In this document: piece by piece, positions 33,587 to 42,589 of the stretch
Layout of the letters: each line of letters opens with the position of its first letter
Position numbering within the stretch: position 1 is the first letter of the stretch
Source: Pseudarthrobacter siccitolerans
Lineage (GTDB): Bacteria > Actinomycetota > Actinomycetes > Actinomycetales > Micrococcaceae
Assembly (NCBI RefSeq): GCF_001046895.1
Contig: NZ_CAQI01000059.1
Span: 248,001 to 312,000, forward strand
DNA length: 64,000 nucleotides
Direction: 5' to 3'
Position numbers and translations under genes: made by a program
The notes under the pieces: model-generated
The model's input: the letters and a program-made list of their open reading frames with translations, nothing else
Told to the model about the DNA's origin: nothing
Databases searched by the model: none

Positions 33587-34705
33587 ATGACGTCATCAAA
33601 CGCCCTTGCCGGGGGTATTCAGCCACGTCCAGTGGTGGCAAGGCTGCCACGCTACGCCGCGGGCAAGCCTCCCGTGTCAGTGGAGGGACTGGCCAGCTAC
33701 AAGCTGTCGTCGAACGAAAACCCGCTGCCTCCCATTCCGGCGGTTGTTGAGGCCATAGCGAAGCAAACGGACTTCAACCGCTACCCCGACCCGTTGAGCA
33801 GCCGGCTGCGCGCCGAACTGGCCGGGTTCCTCAATGTTCCCGCCGAGGATATTGTCACCGGCGCCGGCAGCCTGGGGGCGCTGAACCAGCTGCTGGCCGC
33901 GTTCGCAGGGCGGAATGAAGACGGCAAGCCGGATGAGGTGGTCTACGCCTGGCGCTCCTTTGAGGCCTACCCCATCAGCGTCGGCCTTTCGGGTGCGGAC
34001 GGTATCCCCGTCCCGCTCACTGGCGAGGGCCGCCACGATCTGCAGGCCATGGCGGCGGCAGTCACTGCCCGAACCAAGGTGATCCTCCTCTGCACGCCGA
34101 ATAATCCCACCGGGCCTGCCCTCCGTGCAGCCGAGACCGAGGCCTTTATCCGCTCTGTCCCGGCAGACGTAGTGGTGGTCATTGACGAGGCGTACCAGGA
34201 GTTCGTGCGTGAAGCGGATGCGGTGGACGGGATCAGCCTCTACCGCAAGTACCCCAACGTAGTCGTGCTGCGCACCTTCTCCAAGGCACATGGACTCGCC
34301 GGCCTGCGCGTTGGCTACAGCATCTCCAATCCGGAACTGACCCAGCACCTGAGGGTCGCCGCCACACCCTTCGCCGTGTCGCAAATTGCAGAAACGGCAG
34401 CAATTGTTTCCCTCCAGAATTACCCTCAGGTTGTAGAAAGGGTACAAATGCTGGTGGATGAGCGGGACCGCGTCACCGCGGGGCTGCGCAGCCTGGGCTG
34501 GGCTGTGCCCGACGCCCAAGGCAACTTCGTCTGGCTGGACCTCGGTGCTGACAGCACAGATTTCGCCGACCTGGCAGGCGCGCAAGCACTCTCAGTGAGG
34601 GCCTTTGACGGCGAAGGAGTAAGGGTGAGCATCGGCGAGGAAGAGGCGAACAGCCGGTTTCTCGTGTTATGTGCGAACTATACAAAGGGCCCGCGCGGTT
34701 CCTAG
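33587..34705 (+). CDS. Histidinol-phosphate/aromatic aminotransferase family
   Basis: 372-residue class II PLP aminotransferase of the HisC type: substrate loop LSSNENPLPP near the N-terminus, TPNNPTG, the aspartate in VVVIDEAYQEF and the PLP lysine in RTFSKAHGLAGLRVGY. As the gene is not beside other his genes but directly upstream of a 2-oxoacid dehydrogenase operon, an aromatic or branched-chain aminotransferase (Pat-like) role is as likely as histidine synthesis. ATG 33587 has no ribosome site; TAGGCT (33574-33579) ends 7 nt before it. Confidence 0.85.
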   Translation: MTSSNALAGGIQPRPVVARLPRYAAGKPPVSVEGLASYKLSSNENPLPPIPAVVEAIAKQTDFNRYPDPLSSRLRAELAGFLNVPAEDIVTGAGSLGALNQLLAAFAGRNEDGKPDEVVYAWRSFEAYPISVGLSGADGIPVPLTGEGRHDLQAMAAAVTARTKVILLCTPNNPTGPALRAAETEAFIRSVPADVVVVIDEAYQEFVREADAVDGISLYRKYPNVVVLRTFSKAHGLAGLRVGYSISNPELTQHLRVAATPFAVSQIAETAAIVSLQNYPQVVERVQMLVDERDRVTAGLRSLGWAVPDAQGNFVWLDLGADSTDFADLAGAQALSVRAFDGEGVRVSIGEEEANSRFLVLCANYTKGPRGS

Positions 34706-34747
34706 CCCTTAACAAGTAGCTTCGCGCTTAGTTACTGAAGATAAAGT

Positions 34748-34836
34748 TAGGATCAGTAAGCCAACATATATGCCGTAACAGGAATCTATTCCTTCTGCGG
34801 CATATATCCCAGCGACATTGCATTGCATCCGGATGC
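34748..34836 (+). promoter_or_regulatory. Promoter and large palindromic operator of the 2-oxoacid dehydrogenase operon
   Basis: TAGGAT at 34748-34753 is a candidate -10. Just downstream, 34766-34807 is a 42-bp nested palindrome about one centre: outer arms ATATATGCCG / CGGCATATAT (exact, 10 bp) and inner arms GGAAT-CT-ATTCC (exact). A further perfect 12-bp palindrome GCATCC-GGATGC is at 34825-34836, just before AAGGAGA. Such symmetry suggests a dimeric or tetrameric repressor binding at and after the transcription start. Confidence 0.6.
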
Positions 34837-34854
34837 GGCAAGCAAGGAGACGGT

Positions 34855-36120
34855 ATGGGCACACATCTGCCTTCCACCGAGTTCGACGGAACAGCTGTAG
34901 ACGACCAGCGTGAGACTGATGCCGAAGCAGTAATGGGCGAGCCCCCGGCGCAGATGGTCCAGCTCCTCGGCCCGGACGGGAAGCTGGGCTTCGACCCTGT
35001 ATTCACCGACTACGCCAGCAAGCTCACCCCGGACGTGCTCCGCGGGCTCTATGCGGACATGGCTGCCATCCGCCGGTTCGACGTCGAAGCGACTGCCCTC
35101 CAGCGGCAGGGGCAACTGGCGCTCTGGGTGCCGCTCACGGGGCAGGAGGCCGCGCAGATCGGCTCCGGGCGCGCGAGCCTGCCGCAGGACTACATCTTCC
35201 CCACCTACCGCGAACACGGAGTGGCGCTGACCCGCAACGTGGACCTCGCCGAGCTCCTGCGGCAGTTCCGCGGCGTCTCCAACGGCGGGTGGAACCCCAA
35301 AGACACCAACTTCCACCTATATACGCTGGTCCTGGCGGCGCAGACCCTTCACGCCGTGGGGTATGCAATGGGCATCCAGCGGGACCAGAAGCTCGCATCC
35401 ACCAGCGCCGCCGGGGCATCAGAGGCCGGACCGGATGCAGCGGTAATCGCCTACTTCGGCGACGGCGCCAGCTCCGAGGGTGACGTCCACGAGTCCATGG
35501 TCTTCGCCTCTTCCTACAACGCCCCCGTGGTGTTCTTCTGCCAGAACAACCATTGGGCCATCTCTGTCCCCACCGCCGTCCAGACCCGGGTGCCGCTGTC
35601 CAACAGGGCCAAGGGCTACGGCTTCCCCGGCATCCGGGTTGACGGCAACGACGTCATCGCAGTCCACGCCGTCACCGAATGGGCCCTGGAGCACGCACGC
35701 CAGGGCAAGGGCCCGGTCCTGATCGAGGCGTTCACCTACCGGGTGGGCGCGCACACCACGGCGGACGATCCCACCAAATACCGGCCGGCGGCCGAAGAAG
35801 AGGCCTGGCGGGCAAAGGATCCGCTCGTCCGGCTCGAGAAGTACCTGCGTGCCGAAGGCATGGCTGACGAAGCATTTTTCGCCAAGGTCAAAGCGGACGG
35901 GGATGAGCTCGCGGCCTACGTCCGCCGCACCACCCACGACCTCGAAACGCCGGACATCCGCACCGCCTTCGCCAACACCTACGCCGAGGCCCATCCTCTG
36001 GTGGCCGAGGAACTCGCATGGTTCGAGGAGTATTCGGCGGGTTTCGCAGGTGAGGAACCGGCGGAAGAACCGGCCAGGCAGGCAGTAACAGCCCAGGCAT
36101 CCCCGAAGGCAGGCCACTGA
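34855..36120 (+). CDS. bkdA: 2-oxoacid (branched-chain) dehydrogenase E1 component, alpha subunit
   Basis: Thiamine-diphosphate subunit that decarboxylates branched-chain 2-oxoacids (or pyruvate). The 421-residue protein has the ThDP motif starting GDGASSEGD at residue 202 and ending in QNN about 30 residues later, and the phosphorylation-loop-like YRVGAHTTADDP segment that is typical of BCKDH alpha chains. AAGGAGA at 34844-34850 precedes the ATG. The N-terminal 40 residues are extra and hydrophilic. It is co-translated with the beta subunit (1-nt overlap). E1-alpha/beta/E2 order supports BCKDH over PDH. Confidence 0.9.
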   Translation: MGTHLPSTEFDGTAVDDQRETDAEAVMGEPPAQMVQLLGPDGKLGFDPVFTDYASKLTPDVLRGLYADMAAIRRFDVEATALQRQGQLALWVPLTGQEAAQIGSGRASLPQDYIFPTYREHGVALTRNVDLAELLRQFRGVSNGGWNPKDTNFHLYTLVLAAQTLHAVGYAMGIQRDQKLASTSAAGASEAGPDAAVIAYFGDGASSEGDVHESMVFASSYNAPVVFFCQNNHWAISVPTAVQTRVPLSNRAKGYGFPGIRVDGNDVIAVHAVTEWALEHARQGKGPVLIEAFTYRVGAHTTADDPTKYRPAAEEEAWRAKDPLVRLEKYLRAEGMADEAFFAKVKADGDELAAYVRRTTHDLETPDIRTAFANTYAEAHPLVAEELAWFEEYSAGFAGEEPAEEPARQAVTAQASPKAGH

Positions 36121-37100
36121 TGACCACCATGACCATTGCCAAGGCCATCAACGAGGGCCTGCGAGCAGCCCTGACGGACAACCCCAAGTCCCTGCTGATG
36201 GGTGAAGACATCGGTGCGCTGGGAGGCGTCTACCGCGTGACCGACGGCCTGATCGGTGAGTTCGGCCCCGACCGGGTGGTGGACACGCCGCTGGCGGAGT
36301 CCGGCATCATCGGAACAGCGATCGGCCTCGCCCTGCGCGGGTACACCCCGGTCTGCGAGATCCAGTTCGACGGCTTCGTTTTCCCCGGTTTCAACCAGAT
36401 CACCACCCAGCTGGCAAAGATCCACTCCCGCAGCAACGGCAACCTCAGCGTGCCGGTAGTGGTCCGAATCCCTTACGGGGGTGGCATCGGCTCCATTGAG
36501 CACCATTCCGAGTCACCCGAGGCGCTCTTCGCCCACACCGCCGGGCTCAGGATCATCACCCCATCCAACCCGCACGACGCCTACTGGATGATCCAGCAGG
36601 CAGTCCAGTGCCAGGACCCCGTGATCGTTTTCGAACCGAAACGGCGCTACTGGCTCAAGGGCGAGGTTGACGTGGAGGCTCCGGGAACCGCCGGGGATCC
36701 CTTCAAAGCCCATGTCCTGCGCGCCGGGACAGATGCCACCGTTGTGGCCTACGGGCCGCTGGTTCCGGTGGCTCTCGCAGCAGCCAATGCCGCAGAGGAA
36801 GACGGACACAGCCTGGAGGTCATCGACCTTCGCTCCATCTCGCCCATCGACTTCGATACCGTTACCGCCTCGGTCCAAAAGACCGGCAGGCTGATTGTGG
36901 CCCATGAGGCTCCCACGTTCGGCGGGATCGGCGGCGAGATTGCGGCCCGGATCAGCGAGCGGGCCTTTCATTCACTGGAGGCACCCGTGATCCGCGTCGG
37001 CGGTTTCCACATGCCCTATCCCGTTGCCAAGGTGGAGGAAGACTACCTTCCGGACATCGACCGCATCCTCGAGGCGCTGGACCGCGCCCTCTCCTACTGA
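36120..37100 (+). CDS. bkdB: 2-oxoacid (branched-chain) dehydrogenase E1 component, beta subunit
   Basis: 326-residue transketolase-like beta chain: LLMGEDIGALGGVYRVT at the N-terminus, VVDTPLAESGIIGTAIGLALRG, and the C-terminal transketolase domain (SLEVIDLRSISPIDFDTV). It forms an alpha2-beta2 E1 with the upstream product. The ATG overlaps the previous stop by 1 nt; the next gene begins 7 nt after its stop. Confidence 0.93.
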   Translation: MTTMTIAKAINEGLRAALTDNPKSLLMGEDIGALGGVYRVTDGLIGEFGPDRVVDTPLAESGIIGTAIGLALRGYTPVCEIQFDGFVFPGFNQITTQLAKIHSRSNGNLSVPVVVRIPYGGGIGSIEHHSESPEALFAHTAGLRIITPSNPHDAYWMIQQAVQCQDPVIVFEPKRRYWLKGEVDVEAPGTAGDPFKAHVLRAGTDATVVAYGPLVPVALAAANAAEEDGHSLEVIDLRSISPIDFDTVTASVQKTGRLIVAHEAPTFGGIGGEIAARISERAFHSLEAPVIRVGGFHMPYPVAKVEEDYLPDIDRILEALDRALSY

Positions 37101-37107
37101 GGACACC

Positions 37108-38631
37108 ATGACTCTGAACAAGTTCAACCTCCCTGACGTAGGCGAGGGGCTCACTGAGGCGGAAATCGTCTCCTGGAAGGTCAAGCCCGGTGACGCCGTG
37201 GCCATCAACGACGTCCTCTGCGAGATCGAGACTGCGAAGTCGATCGTGGAACTGCCCTCCCCGTTCGCCGGCACCGTGACCGAACTTTTGGTCCCCGAAG
37301 GCATCACCATCGACGTCGGCACAGCGATCATCAGCGTCAGCGACGAGGTTGCCGGCGACCCCACCCCCGCTGACGTGCCCGCTCCGGAGATGCCCGTGCA
37401 GCCGATGTACGGCAAGCTTCCCGCGTCCGACGCCGGCACTACAGAAAGTGCATCAGCCGCAGGCAGCGGGCTGGCCGGCGGCCCCCTGGTGGGGTCCGGA
37501 CCCAAGGCGGACGCCGTCAAGCGCCGGCCGCGCATTTCCAGGGACTCCAGCAACGGGGGTGCGGCGGCAGCCCTGACGGTCAACGCCCCGGAGGTGGAGC
37601 CGGTCCAGCCCCTCACCCCGGCTGCCGTAACAGCCGCGCCGCAGGCCGCATCAGGCACGCCCAACGGTGTTTCCGCCGGAGCCGACGGGTCGCCGGATAA
37701 CCGGCCAACCTTCGGTGGCGCCATCACCGGGCTCGTGAACAAAGTCCTGGCCAAGCCCCCGGTCCGGAAGATCGCCCGCGACCTGGGCATCGACCTCGCA
37801 GACGTGGTGGCCACCGGCTTGCGGGGCGAAGTGACCCGTGAGGACCTGGTCAGCTACCAGGCGCAGCGGGACGCCGAACTGGACAAGGCCGACGGTTTCT
37901 GGGGCAAGGCCGGAAAACCTCAGGACCAGCGCATCGAGCAGATCCCGGTCAAGGGAGTCCGCAAGGCAACGGCAAAGGCGATGGTGGACTCGGCCTTCTC
38001 GGCACCGCACGTGAGCATCTTTGTGGATGTGGACGCCAGCCGCACCATGGAATTCGTCAAGCGGCTCAAGGCATCCAGGGACTTCGAGGGCATTCGCGTT
38101 TCGCCCCTGCTCATCCTCGCCAAAGCCGTGATCTGGGCGGCCGCCCGGAACCCCAGCGTCAATGCCACCTGGGTGGACACTGCCGACGGCGCCGCCGAAA
38201 TCCACGTGAAGCACTACATGAACCTGGGCATCGCCGCGGCAACTCCCCGCGGCCTGATGGTGCCGAACATCAAGAACGCCCAGGACCTGTCCCTGAAGGA
38301 GCTGGCGCTGGCCCTGAACAACCTGGCCACCACCGCACGGGCCGGAAAGACCCAGCCTGCCGAAATGCAGGGCGGAACGCTGACCATCACCAATATCGGG
38401 GCGCTCGGCATCGATACCGGCACGCCGATCATCAACCCCGGCGAAGTGGCCATCGTGGCGTTCGGAACCATCAAGCAGAAGCCCTGGGTGCTGGACGGCG
38501 AAGTGATTCCGCGCTGGATCACCACCCTGGGCGGCTCGTTCGACCACCGCGTGGTGGACGGCGACCTGTCCGCCCGCTTTATGGCCGACGTCGCCGCCAT
38601 CCTGGAGGAACCGGCGCTGCTGCTGGATTAG
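37108..38631 (+). CDS. bkdC: Dihydrolipoamide acyltransferase (E2) of the 2-oxoacid dehydrogenase complex
   Basis: 507-residue E2 with one lipoyl domain (lipoyl Lys44 in EIETAKSIVE), an Ala/Pro/Gly-rich linker (about 80-205), a peripheral subunit-binding domain (about 214-248: VRKIARDLGIDLADVVATG) and a CAT-like catalytic domain ending with FDHRVVDGD, catalytic His480 and Asp484. It carries acyl groups from E1 to CoA. GAGGA at 37099-37103 gives the start at 37108. No E3 gene is in the cluster, so the dihydrolipoamide dehydrogenase must come from elsewhere. Confidence 0.93.
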   Translation: MTLNKFNLPDVGEGLTEAEIVSWKVKPGDAVAINDVLCEIETAKSIVELPSPFAGTVTELLVPEGITIDVGTAIISVSDEVAGDPTPADVPAPEMPVQPMYGKLPASDAGTTESASAAGSGLAGGPLVGSGPKADAVKRRPRISRDSSNGGAAAALTVNAPEVEPVQPLTPAAVTAAPQAASGTPNGVSAGADGSPDNRPTFGGAITGLVNKVLAKPPVRKIARDLGIDLADVVATGLRGEVTREDLVSYQAQRDAELDKADGFWGKAGKPQDQRIEQIPVKGVRKATAKAMVDSAFSAPHVSIFVDVDASRTMEFVKRLKASRDFEGIRVSPLLILAKAVIWAAARNPSVNATWVDTADGAAEIHVKHYMNLGIAAATPRGLMVPNIKNAQDLSLKELALALNNLATTARAGKTQPAEMQGGTLTITNIGALGIDTGTPIINPGEVAIVAFGTIKQKPWVLDGEVIPRWITTLGGSFDHRVVDGDLSARFMADVAAILEEPALLLD

Positions 38632-38644
38632 GAAACTGACAGCA

Positions 38645-39262
38645 GTGGTCACCAACGCCGGGGCCATCCGGACCAAAAACAGGGCTGCCAGATGGATCAC
38701 CGAGGTGTTCCAGCCTCCCGTGGTGGTCAGTGTCCAGCTGCTGGCCAGCCCGCTCACGCAGCCCGGTTTTCCGGGCACCATGGCCTACGGGGCACTGGCG
38801 GCGTTGTTCGTCTGCGTGGTCCCGCTGATGCTGCTGCTGGTCCTGGTGCGGCTGGGAAAAGTCACGGACCACCACGTCAGCGAGCGGAAGCAGCGTGCTC
38901 CTGTGCTGCTGATGGCATTGGGATCGATCGTGGCAGGGCTGCTGGTACTGGAGGCGGTAGGAGCCCCGGAGAGCGTTATAGCCATGGTTCTGGCGGTGGT
39001 GGGCGGAGTGGTGGTGCTGGCCGGCGTCAGCCCGTTCTGGAAGATCAGCGGGCATGCCGCGGCGATCTCCTCGTCTGCTGTGATTGCGGTACTGATGCTC
39101 GGCCCGGGATGGCTGCCGCTGCTCCTGCTCATCCCCGCCGTGGCCTGGTCCCGGGTGGTGCTGCGGGCGCACACCAGGGCTCAAGTGGTTGCCGGCGCGC
39201 TCTTCGGCGGCGTGGTGATGGCCGGTATCTGGCGGCTCCTGCAGGGCTGGATGGTGCCGTAG
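38645..39262 (+). CDS. PAP2-family phosphatase-like membrane protein
   Basis: 205-residue membrane protein with five or six helices. The C-terminal half carries two PAP2 phosphatase motifs: FWKISGHAAAISSS (SGH) and SRVVLRAHTRAQVVAGALFG (R-x5-H-x3-D-like, with the final acid replaced by Gln). The first motif (KX6RP) is only weakly present (RKQRAP). A lipid phosphatase is possible but activity is uncertain. GTG start with GGAAA upstream, 13 nt after the E2 stop. Confidence 0.7.
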   Translation: MVTNAGAIRTKNRAARWITEVFQPPVVVSVQLLASPLTQPGFPGTMAYGALAALFVCVVPLMLLLVLVRLGKVTDHHVSERKQRAPVLLMALGSIVAGLLVLEAVGAPESVIAMVLAVVGGVVVLAGVSPFWKISGHAAAISSSAVIAVLMLGPGWLPLLLLIPAVAWSRVVLRAHTRAQVVAGALFGGVVMAGIWRLLQGWMVP

Positions 39263-39289
39263 CGCAGGGGAGCGGACCAGGGAGAACCC

Positions 39290-39700
39290 TCAGAAGGTGG
39301 AGTACGTGGTCAGCATCTCGATGGTTGAGGGATCGGCCACGGTCCCAAGGGAAACGGCTGCCGCGATCATCAGGCCGCCGAGCACTGCCCCCGCGCCGCC
39401 CAGTGCGGTCAGTAGCTTCCAGTCTTCGCGCACAACGCTGGCCACGGTGGCCGGCATGGCCAGGCCCGGAGCAATCAGGTTCGGGGCGCTGTCCACGGTT
39501 CCGTCGTCCAGGAGTGCAACCACCGTGCCGGCGCCGCGGTCAACCCGCATGGAGCAGATGTGGTTGCCGTGCCGGGCCAGGAGGATGTCATGGCCGACGA
39601 GCTGGCGGCGCTGGAGAGTGAGCAATGGGGCCCCTTGATAAAGGTGGAAGGTGGGTGTCCGCGCCGTTGGGGGCTTATCCAATTTTATCGTTGCGCTCAC
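39290..39700 (-). CDS. Hypothetical protein with one C-terminal membrane helix
   Basis: 136-residue protein, not recognised. The N-terminal two thirds look like a small beta-rich domain (GHDILLARHGNHICSMRVDRGAGTVVALLDDG split across strands) followed by a hydrophobic helix at about 97-120. GTG 39700 is chosen because the frame upstream runs into the neighbouring stress-protein gene; no ribosome site is evident. A short acidic tail follows the helix. Confidence 0.5.
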   Translation of the reverse strand: MSATIKLDKPPTARTPTFHLYQGAPLLTLQRRQLVGHDILLARHGNHICSMRVDRGAGTVVALLDDGTVDSAPNLIAPGLAMPATVASVVREDWKLLTALGGAGAVLGGLMIAAAVSLGTVADPSTIEMLTTYSTF

Positions 39701-39730
39701 AGCATAAAGGGCATGTATGGGCGTGAGAAC

Positions 39731-39772
39731 GGACACCCACCGGGGCGACTTCCACCACCCCGGCGGGTGTCC
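39731..39772 (-). terminator. Hairpin after the universal stress protein gene
   Basis: GGACACCC (39731-39738) pairs with GGGTGTCC (39765-39772), and inside it CGGGG (39741-39745) pairs with CCCCG (39758-39762), separated by a 2x2 internal loop. It begins 11 nt after the stop of the minus-strand stress protein gene. It lacks a T-tract. Confidence 0.5.
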
Positions 39773-39782
39773 CGGGTAACTG

Positions 39783-40211
39783 TCAGTCGGCGTCGTAGGT
39801 GTTGGCGATGTAAACATCGCAGGGAGCGTTGTGGGCCACGCTGTTGGCCACGCTGCCCAGCACCCGTCCAATACCCTGCATCCGCCGGTTGCCCACCACG
39901 ATAATCCGCGCTTCCATCCGCAGTGCCTCCTTGATGAGGGCATCCGCCGGGCGCCCGCGGGCTGCGGAATAGGTCACCTTGATGTCCCGGCCCAGGGACT
40001 CGGCAACGGTGCGGGCCACGTGCTCGGCGGCGTCGGCGTCGGAGACGATCCACTGGTCGCTGCCGCTGCCGAAAACTTCGGTGCGGTCGCTGTCGAAGGC
40101 CGAGACCACGTGAAGCGAGGCATCCAGCGCCGCAGCCAGGTCGCGGGCCGATTCCGCAGCCTTCTTTGCCGTACCGCTGCCGTCCACCCCTACAACAATG
40201 ATTCCGCTCAT
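39783..40211 (-). CDS. Universal stress protein (UspA family)
   Basis: 142-residue single-domain USP: VVGVDGSGTAKKAAE at the N-terminus and the ATP-binding motif VGNRRMQGIGRVLGSVANSV near the C-terminus (G-x2-G-x9-G-S pattern). Cytosolic, probably ATP-binding, involved in stress or energy-state responses in a way the sequence does not reveal. AAAGGAG lies 6 nt before the ATG. Confidence 0.9.
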   Translation of the reverse strand: MSGIIVVGVDGSGTAKKAAESARDLAAALDASLHVVSAFDSDRTEVFGSGSDQWIVSDADAAEHVARTVAESLGRDIKVTYSAARGRPADALIKEALRMEARIIVVGNRRMQGIGRVLGSVANSVAHNAPCDVYIANTYDAD

Positions 40212-40258
40212 ATACTGCTCCTTTGCTTGGTATGGCTTAAAGTCCGGTGAGCCCTACG

Positions 40259-41551
40259 CTACAGCCCGGCGATGGCTTCCCGCAGTACCGGAGCCAGCCG
40301 GCGCACTCCCTCGGTGATCGCCTCGGGGGGTACGGCGCTGTAGGCGAGGCGCAGCTTGTTGGACGGCTCGTCCGACGGCGTGAAGGCGGCACCGGGGATG
40401 AACACCACTCCGGCGTCGATCGCCTTGAGCAACAGCGGGTAGGTGTCCACTCCTTCCGGCAGTGTCACCCAGACAAAGAAGCCGCCCTCCGGGGCGGTCC
40501 AGCTGGTGCCCTCCGGCATATGGGCTTCAAGGGCGGCGAGCATGGCCCGGCAGCGCTCTGCATACAGGCCGCGGTAGGTCTCGATCTGGCCCTTCCAGTC
40601 GTAGTCCCGCAGGTACGCGGAGACCATCATCTGATTAAGCGCGGGCGGGCAGAGAGTGACGGATTCTGCCGCGAGGTAGTACCGCCGCTGAAGATGCTCC
40701 GGAACCAGGGCCCAGCCGATCCGCAGGCCCGGCGCGAAGATCTTGGAGAAGGAACCCAGGTAGATGACATCTCCCGGGTTGTCGGCGCGGAGCGGTGGAA
40801 GCAGCTCGCCTTCAAAGCGGAGCAGCCCGTACGGGTTGTCCTCCAGGACCAAAATATTCGCCCTGCTGCATATGTTGACGATCCGTTGCCGCCGTTCCCG
40901 GGCCAGGGTGATGCCGGAGGGGTTGTTGAAGTTGGGGATGGTGTACAGGAATTTGATGTTTTTGCCGGCCAGCTGCAGGGCGGCGATTTTGGCCTCCAGC
41001 AGGTCCGGGACCAGGCCGTCCTGGTCCATCTCCACGGTTTCCACCTGGACCTGGTACGCCTCGAAGGTATTCAGGGCGCCCACATAGGTTGGGTCTTCCA
41101 CCAGCACCACATCCCCGGGGTTGCAGAAGACCTTGGTGGCCACGTCCTGGGCGGACTGCGATCCCGCGGTGATCACCACATTTTCCGGCCGGGCATCGAG
41201 GATGCCTTCGGCCGCCATCACCTCGCAGATCTGGGCGCGGAGCTCCGGAGTTCCCTGCCCGCTGCCGTACTGCAGGGCAGTCAGGCCGTCCTGGGCGATG
41301 ATGGCAGCAGCGGTCTCCGCTAGCCGGTCCATGGGGAGGGACTGCAGGTAGGGGCTTCCGCCGGCAAGCGAAACGAGTCCGGGGCGTAGGGAAATATCAA
41401 AGACATCGCGGACGGCGGATTGGCGTATGTTGGCAGCGCGCTCTGAGAACAGTTCCTCATGGCGGTGGGCGGACGTGGCCGCCCGTTCGATGGCGTCAAT
41501 GGCTTCAGCGGGCAGCGTCCCTGCTGCGGCGTCGAGTGTTTCGTGGCTCAC
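40259..41551 (-). CDS. PLP-dependent aminotransferase (MocR/2-aminoadipate aminotransferase-like, without HTH)
   Basis: 430-residue fold-type I aminotransferase: YGSGQGTPELRAQIC, ITAGSQSAQD, YTIPNFNNPSG with the PLP-phenolate region, and Lys in LGSFSKIFAPGLRIGW. It resembles LysN and the catalytic half of MocR/GntR fusions, but has no GntR HTH domain; the first 60 residues are a helical extension. GTG 41551 is preferred: a minus-strand TATCCT (41558-41563) ends 6 nt before it. The frame upstream to 41776 is a shadow of the next gene. Confidence 0.83.
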   Translation of the reverse strand: MSHETLDAAAGTLPAEAIDAIERAATSAHRHEELFSERAANIRQSAVRDVFDISLRPGLVSLAGGSPYLQSLPMDRLAETAAAIIAQDGLTALQYGSGQGTPELRAQICEVMAAEGILDARPENVVITAGSQSAQDVATKVFCNPGDVVLVEDPTYVGALNTFEAYQVQVETVEMDQDGLVPDLLEAKIAALQLAGKNIKFLYTIPNFNNPSGITLARERRQRIVNICSRANILVLEDNPYGLLRFEGELLPPLRADNPGDVIYLGSFSKIFAPGLRIGWALVPEHLQRRYYLAAESVTLCPPALNQMMVSAYLRDYDWKGQIETYRGLYAERCRAMLAALEAHMPEGTSWTAPEGGFFVWVTLPEGVDTYPLLLKAIDAGVVFIPGAAFTPSDEPSNKLRLAYSAVPPEAITEGVRRLAPVLREAIAGL

Positions 41552-41655
41552 ATCCACAGGATACAGCCGGGAGTTGCTGATTAGGCAACATCCGTTTAGT
41601 AAAGTTTGAACCGCGCGCTGAAAGTTGCGGTCCGGAGATGCTATGCCCGGGACGG

Positions 41656-42465
41656 TCAGTCCAGCCGCAGGGCCTCCGCGAGGCCCATGCCGTTGATATA
41701 GATCTCCGCGCGGATCGCTCCCACGGCCGCCACCGCCGTCTGGGTCAGCTGCGCTTCCACCCGCGGTGCGTCGCACACCCCTCCAAGTCGCAGTGTTCCC
41801 GCCAGGTACACGGTCACCGTGGTGCCGTCGAAGCTTCCTGAGAGAAATTTCAAGTCGGAAGCGGACAGCGCGTTGTAAACGCCTGCTGCCGGCTTGGGCG
41901 GCCCTGCTTCGGTTGATGCTTCCAGCAGTGCGCCCACTGCGGCAGGCAGCGGCTCCCCTGCGTCCGCGCTGGGGCGGGCCACCGCCACCAGGCTGTCATT
42001 GCAGCCGAAGCGCACCCCGTTGCTGCCGCCGTCGTCCAGCATCACGTAGTAGGCCGTCACGGCCTGCACAGGCGCGGCCTTGCCAAAGGGGGCCGCGTCG
42101 GATGGTGCAGGACTTTGCAGCGCCGGTCCTTCCAGGATGCCCGGACCGGGCGGGGAGGTTCCGTCAGTCGAGGTTCCGGCGGAGGTGGCAGGGGCAGCTT
42201 CGGCCTGCGGCTGCGGCTGCGGGGGGCCGGGGCTGGCCGTTGCCAGCGGCGGCGCGTCCTGTGGCTGCGGGGCGGGGCTGGCCGGGGCTGTTTCCCCGGC
42301 GGGGCCGGTACCGGCATCCACCAGCGGCGCGGAGGACGAGGAGGCAGGGGCCGAAGGGGAGGGGCTGACGCAGGAGCTGAGGAACAGTGGAAGTGCCAGG
42401 GCAAGAGCCGCCAGCGCGGCGCGCGCCACCGCTGTTTGCCTTCCGCCGCTGCGCCTGTCTGCCAT
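41656..42465 (-). CDS. GerMN-domain lipoprotein
   Basis: 269-residue predicted lipoprotein: signal peptide with lipobox FLSSC (Cys32), a long Pro/Ala/Ser/Gln-rich linker (about 35-130), then a GerMN-type domain (about 135-265) with FGCNDSLVAVAR and a second Cys near residue 239 that could form a disulfide. GerMN domains occur in cell-envelope proteins of actinobacteria (LpqB, for example), and the function here is unknown. ATG 42465 is chosen over TTG 42477. Confidence 0.75.
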   Translation of the reverse strand: MADRRSGGRQTAVARAALAALALALPLFLSSCVSPSPSAPASSSSAPLVDAGTGPAGETAPASPAPQPQDAPPLATASPGPPQPQPQAEAAPATSAGTSTDGTSPPGPGILEGPALQSPAPSDAAPFGKAAPVQAVTAYYVMLDDGGSNGVRFGCNDSLVAVARPSADAGEPLPAAVGALLEASTEAGPPKPAAGVYNALSASDLKFLSGSFDGTTVTVYLAGTLRLGGVCDAPRVEAQLTQTAVAAVGAIRAEIYINGMGLAEALRLD

Positions 42466-42589
42466 GCTGCACCGCAATCCCGTCCCGGCACGTACCGTGG
42501 ATTAACGTTACGGCCGGCGCATTGGCCAAAGAATGCCCGGAAGGTACCGGTTGGGATAAGAGTTGGTCACGGCAGTGCAGTGTGCCAGG

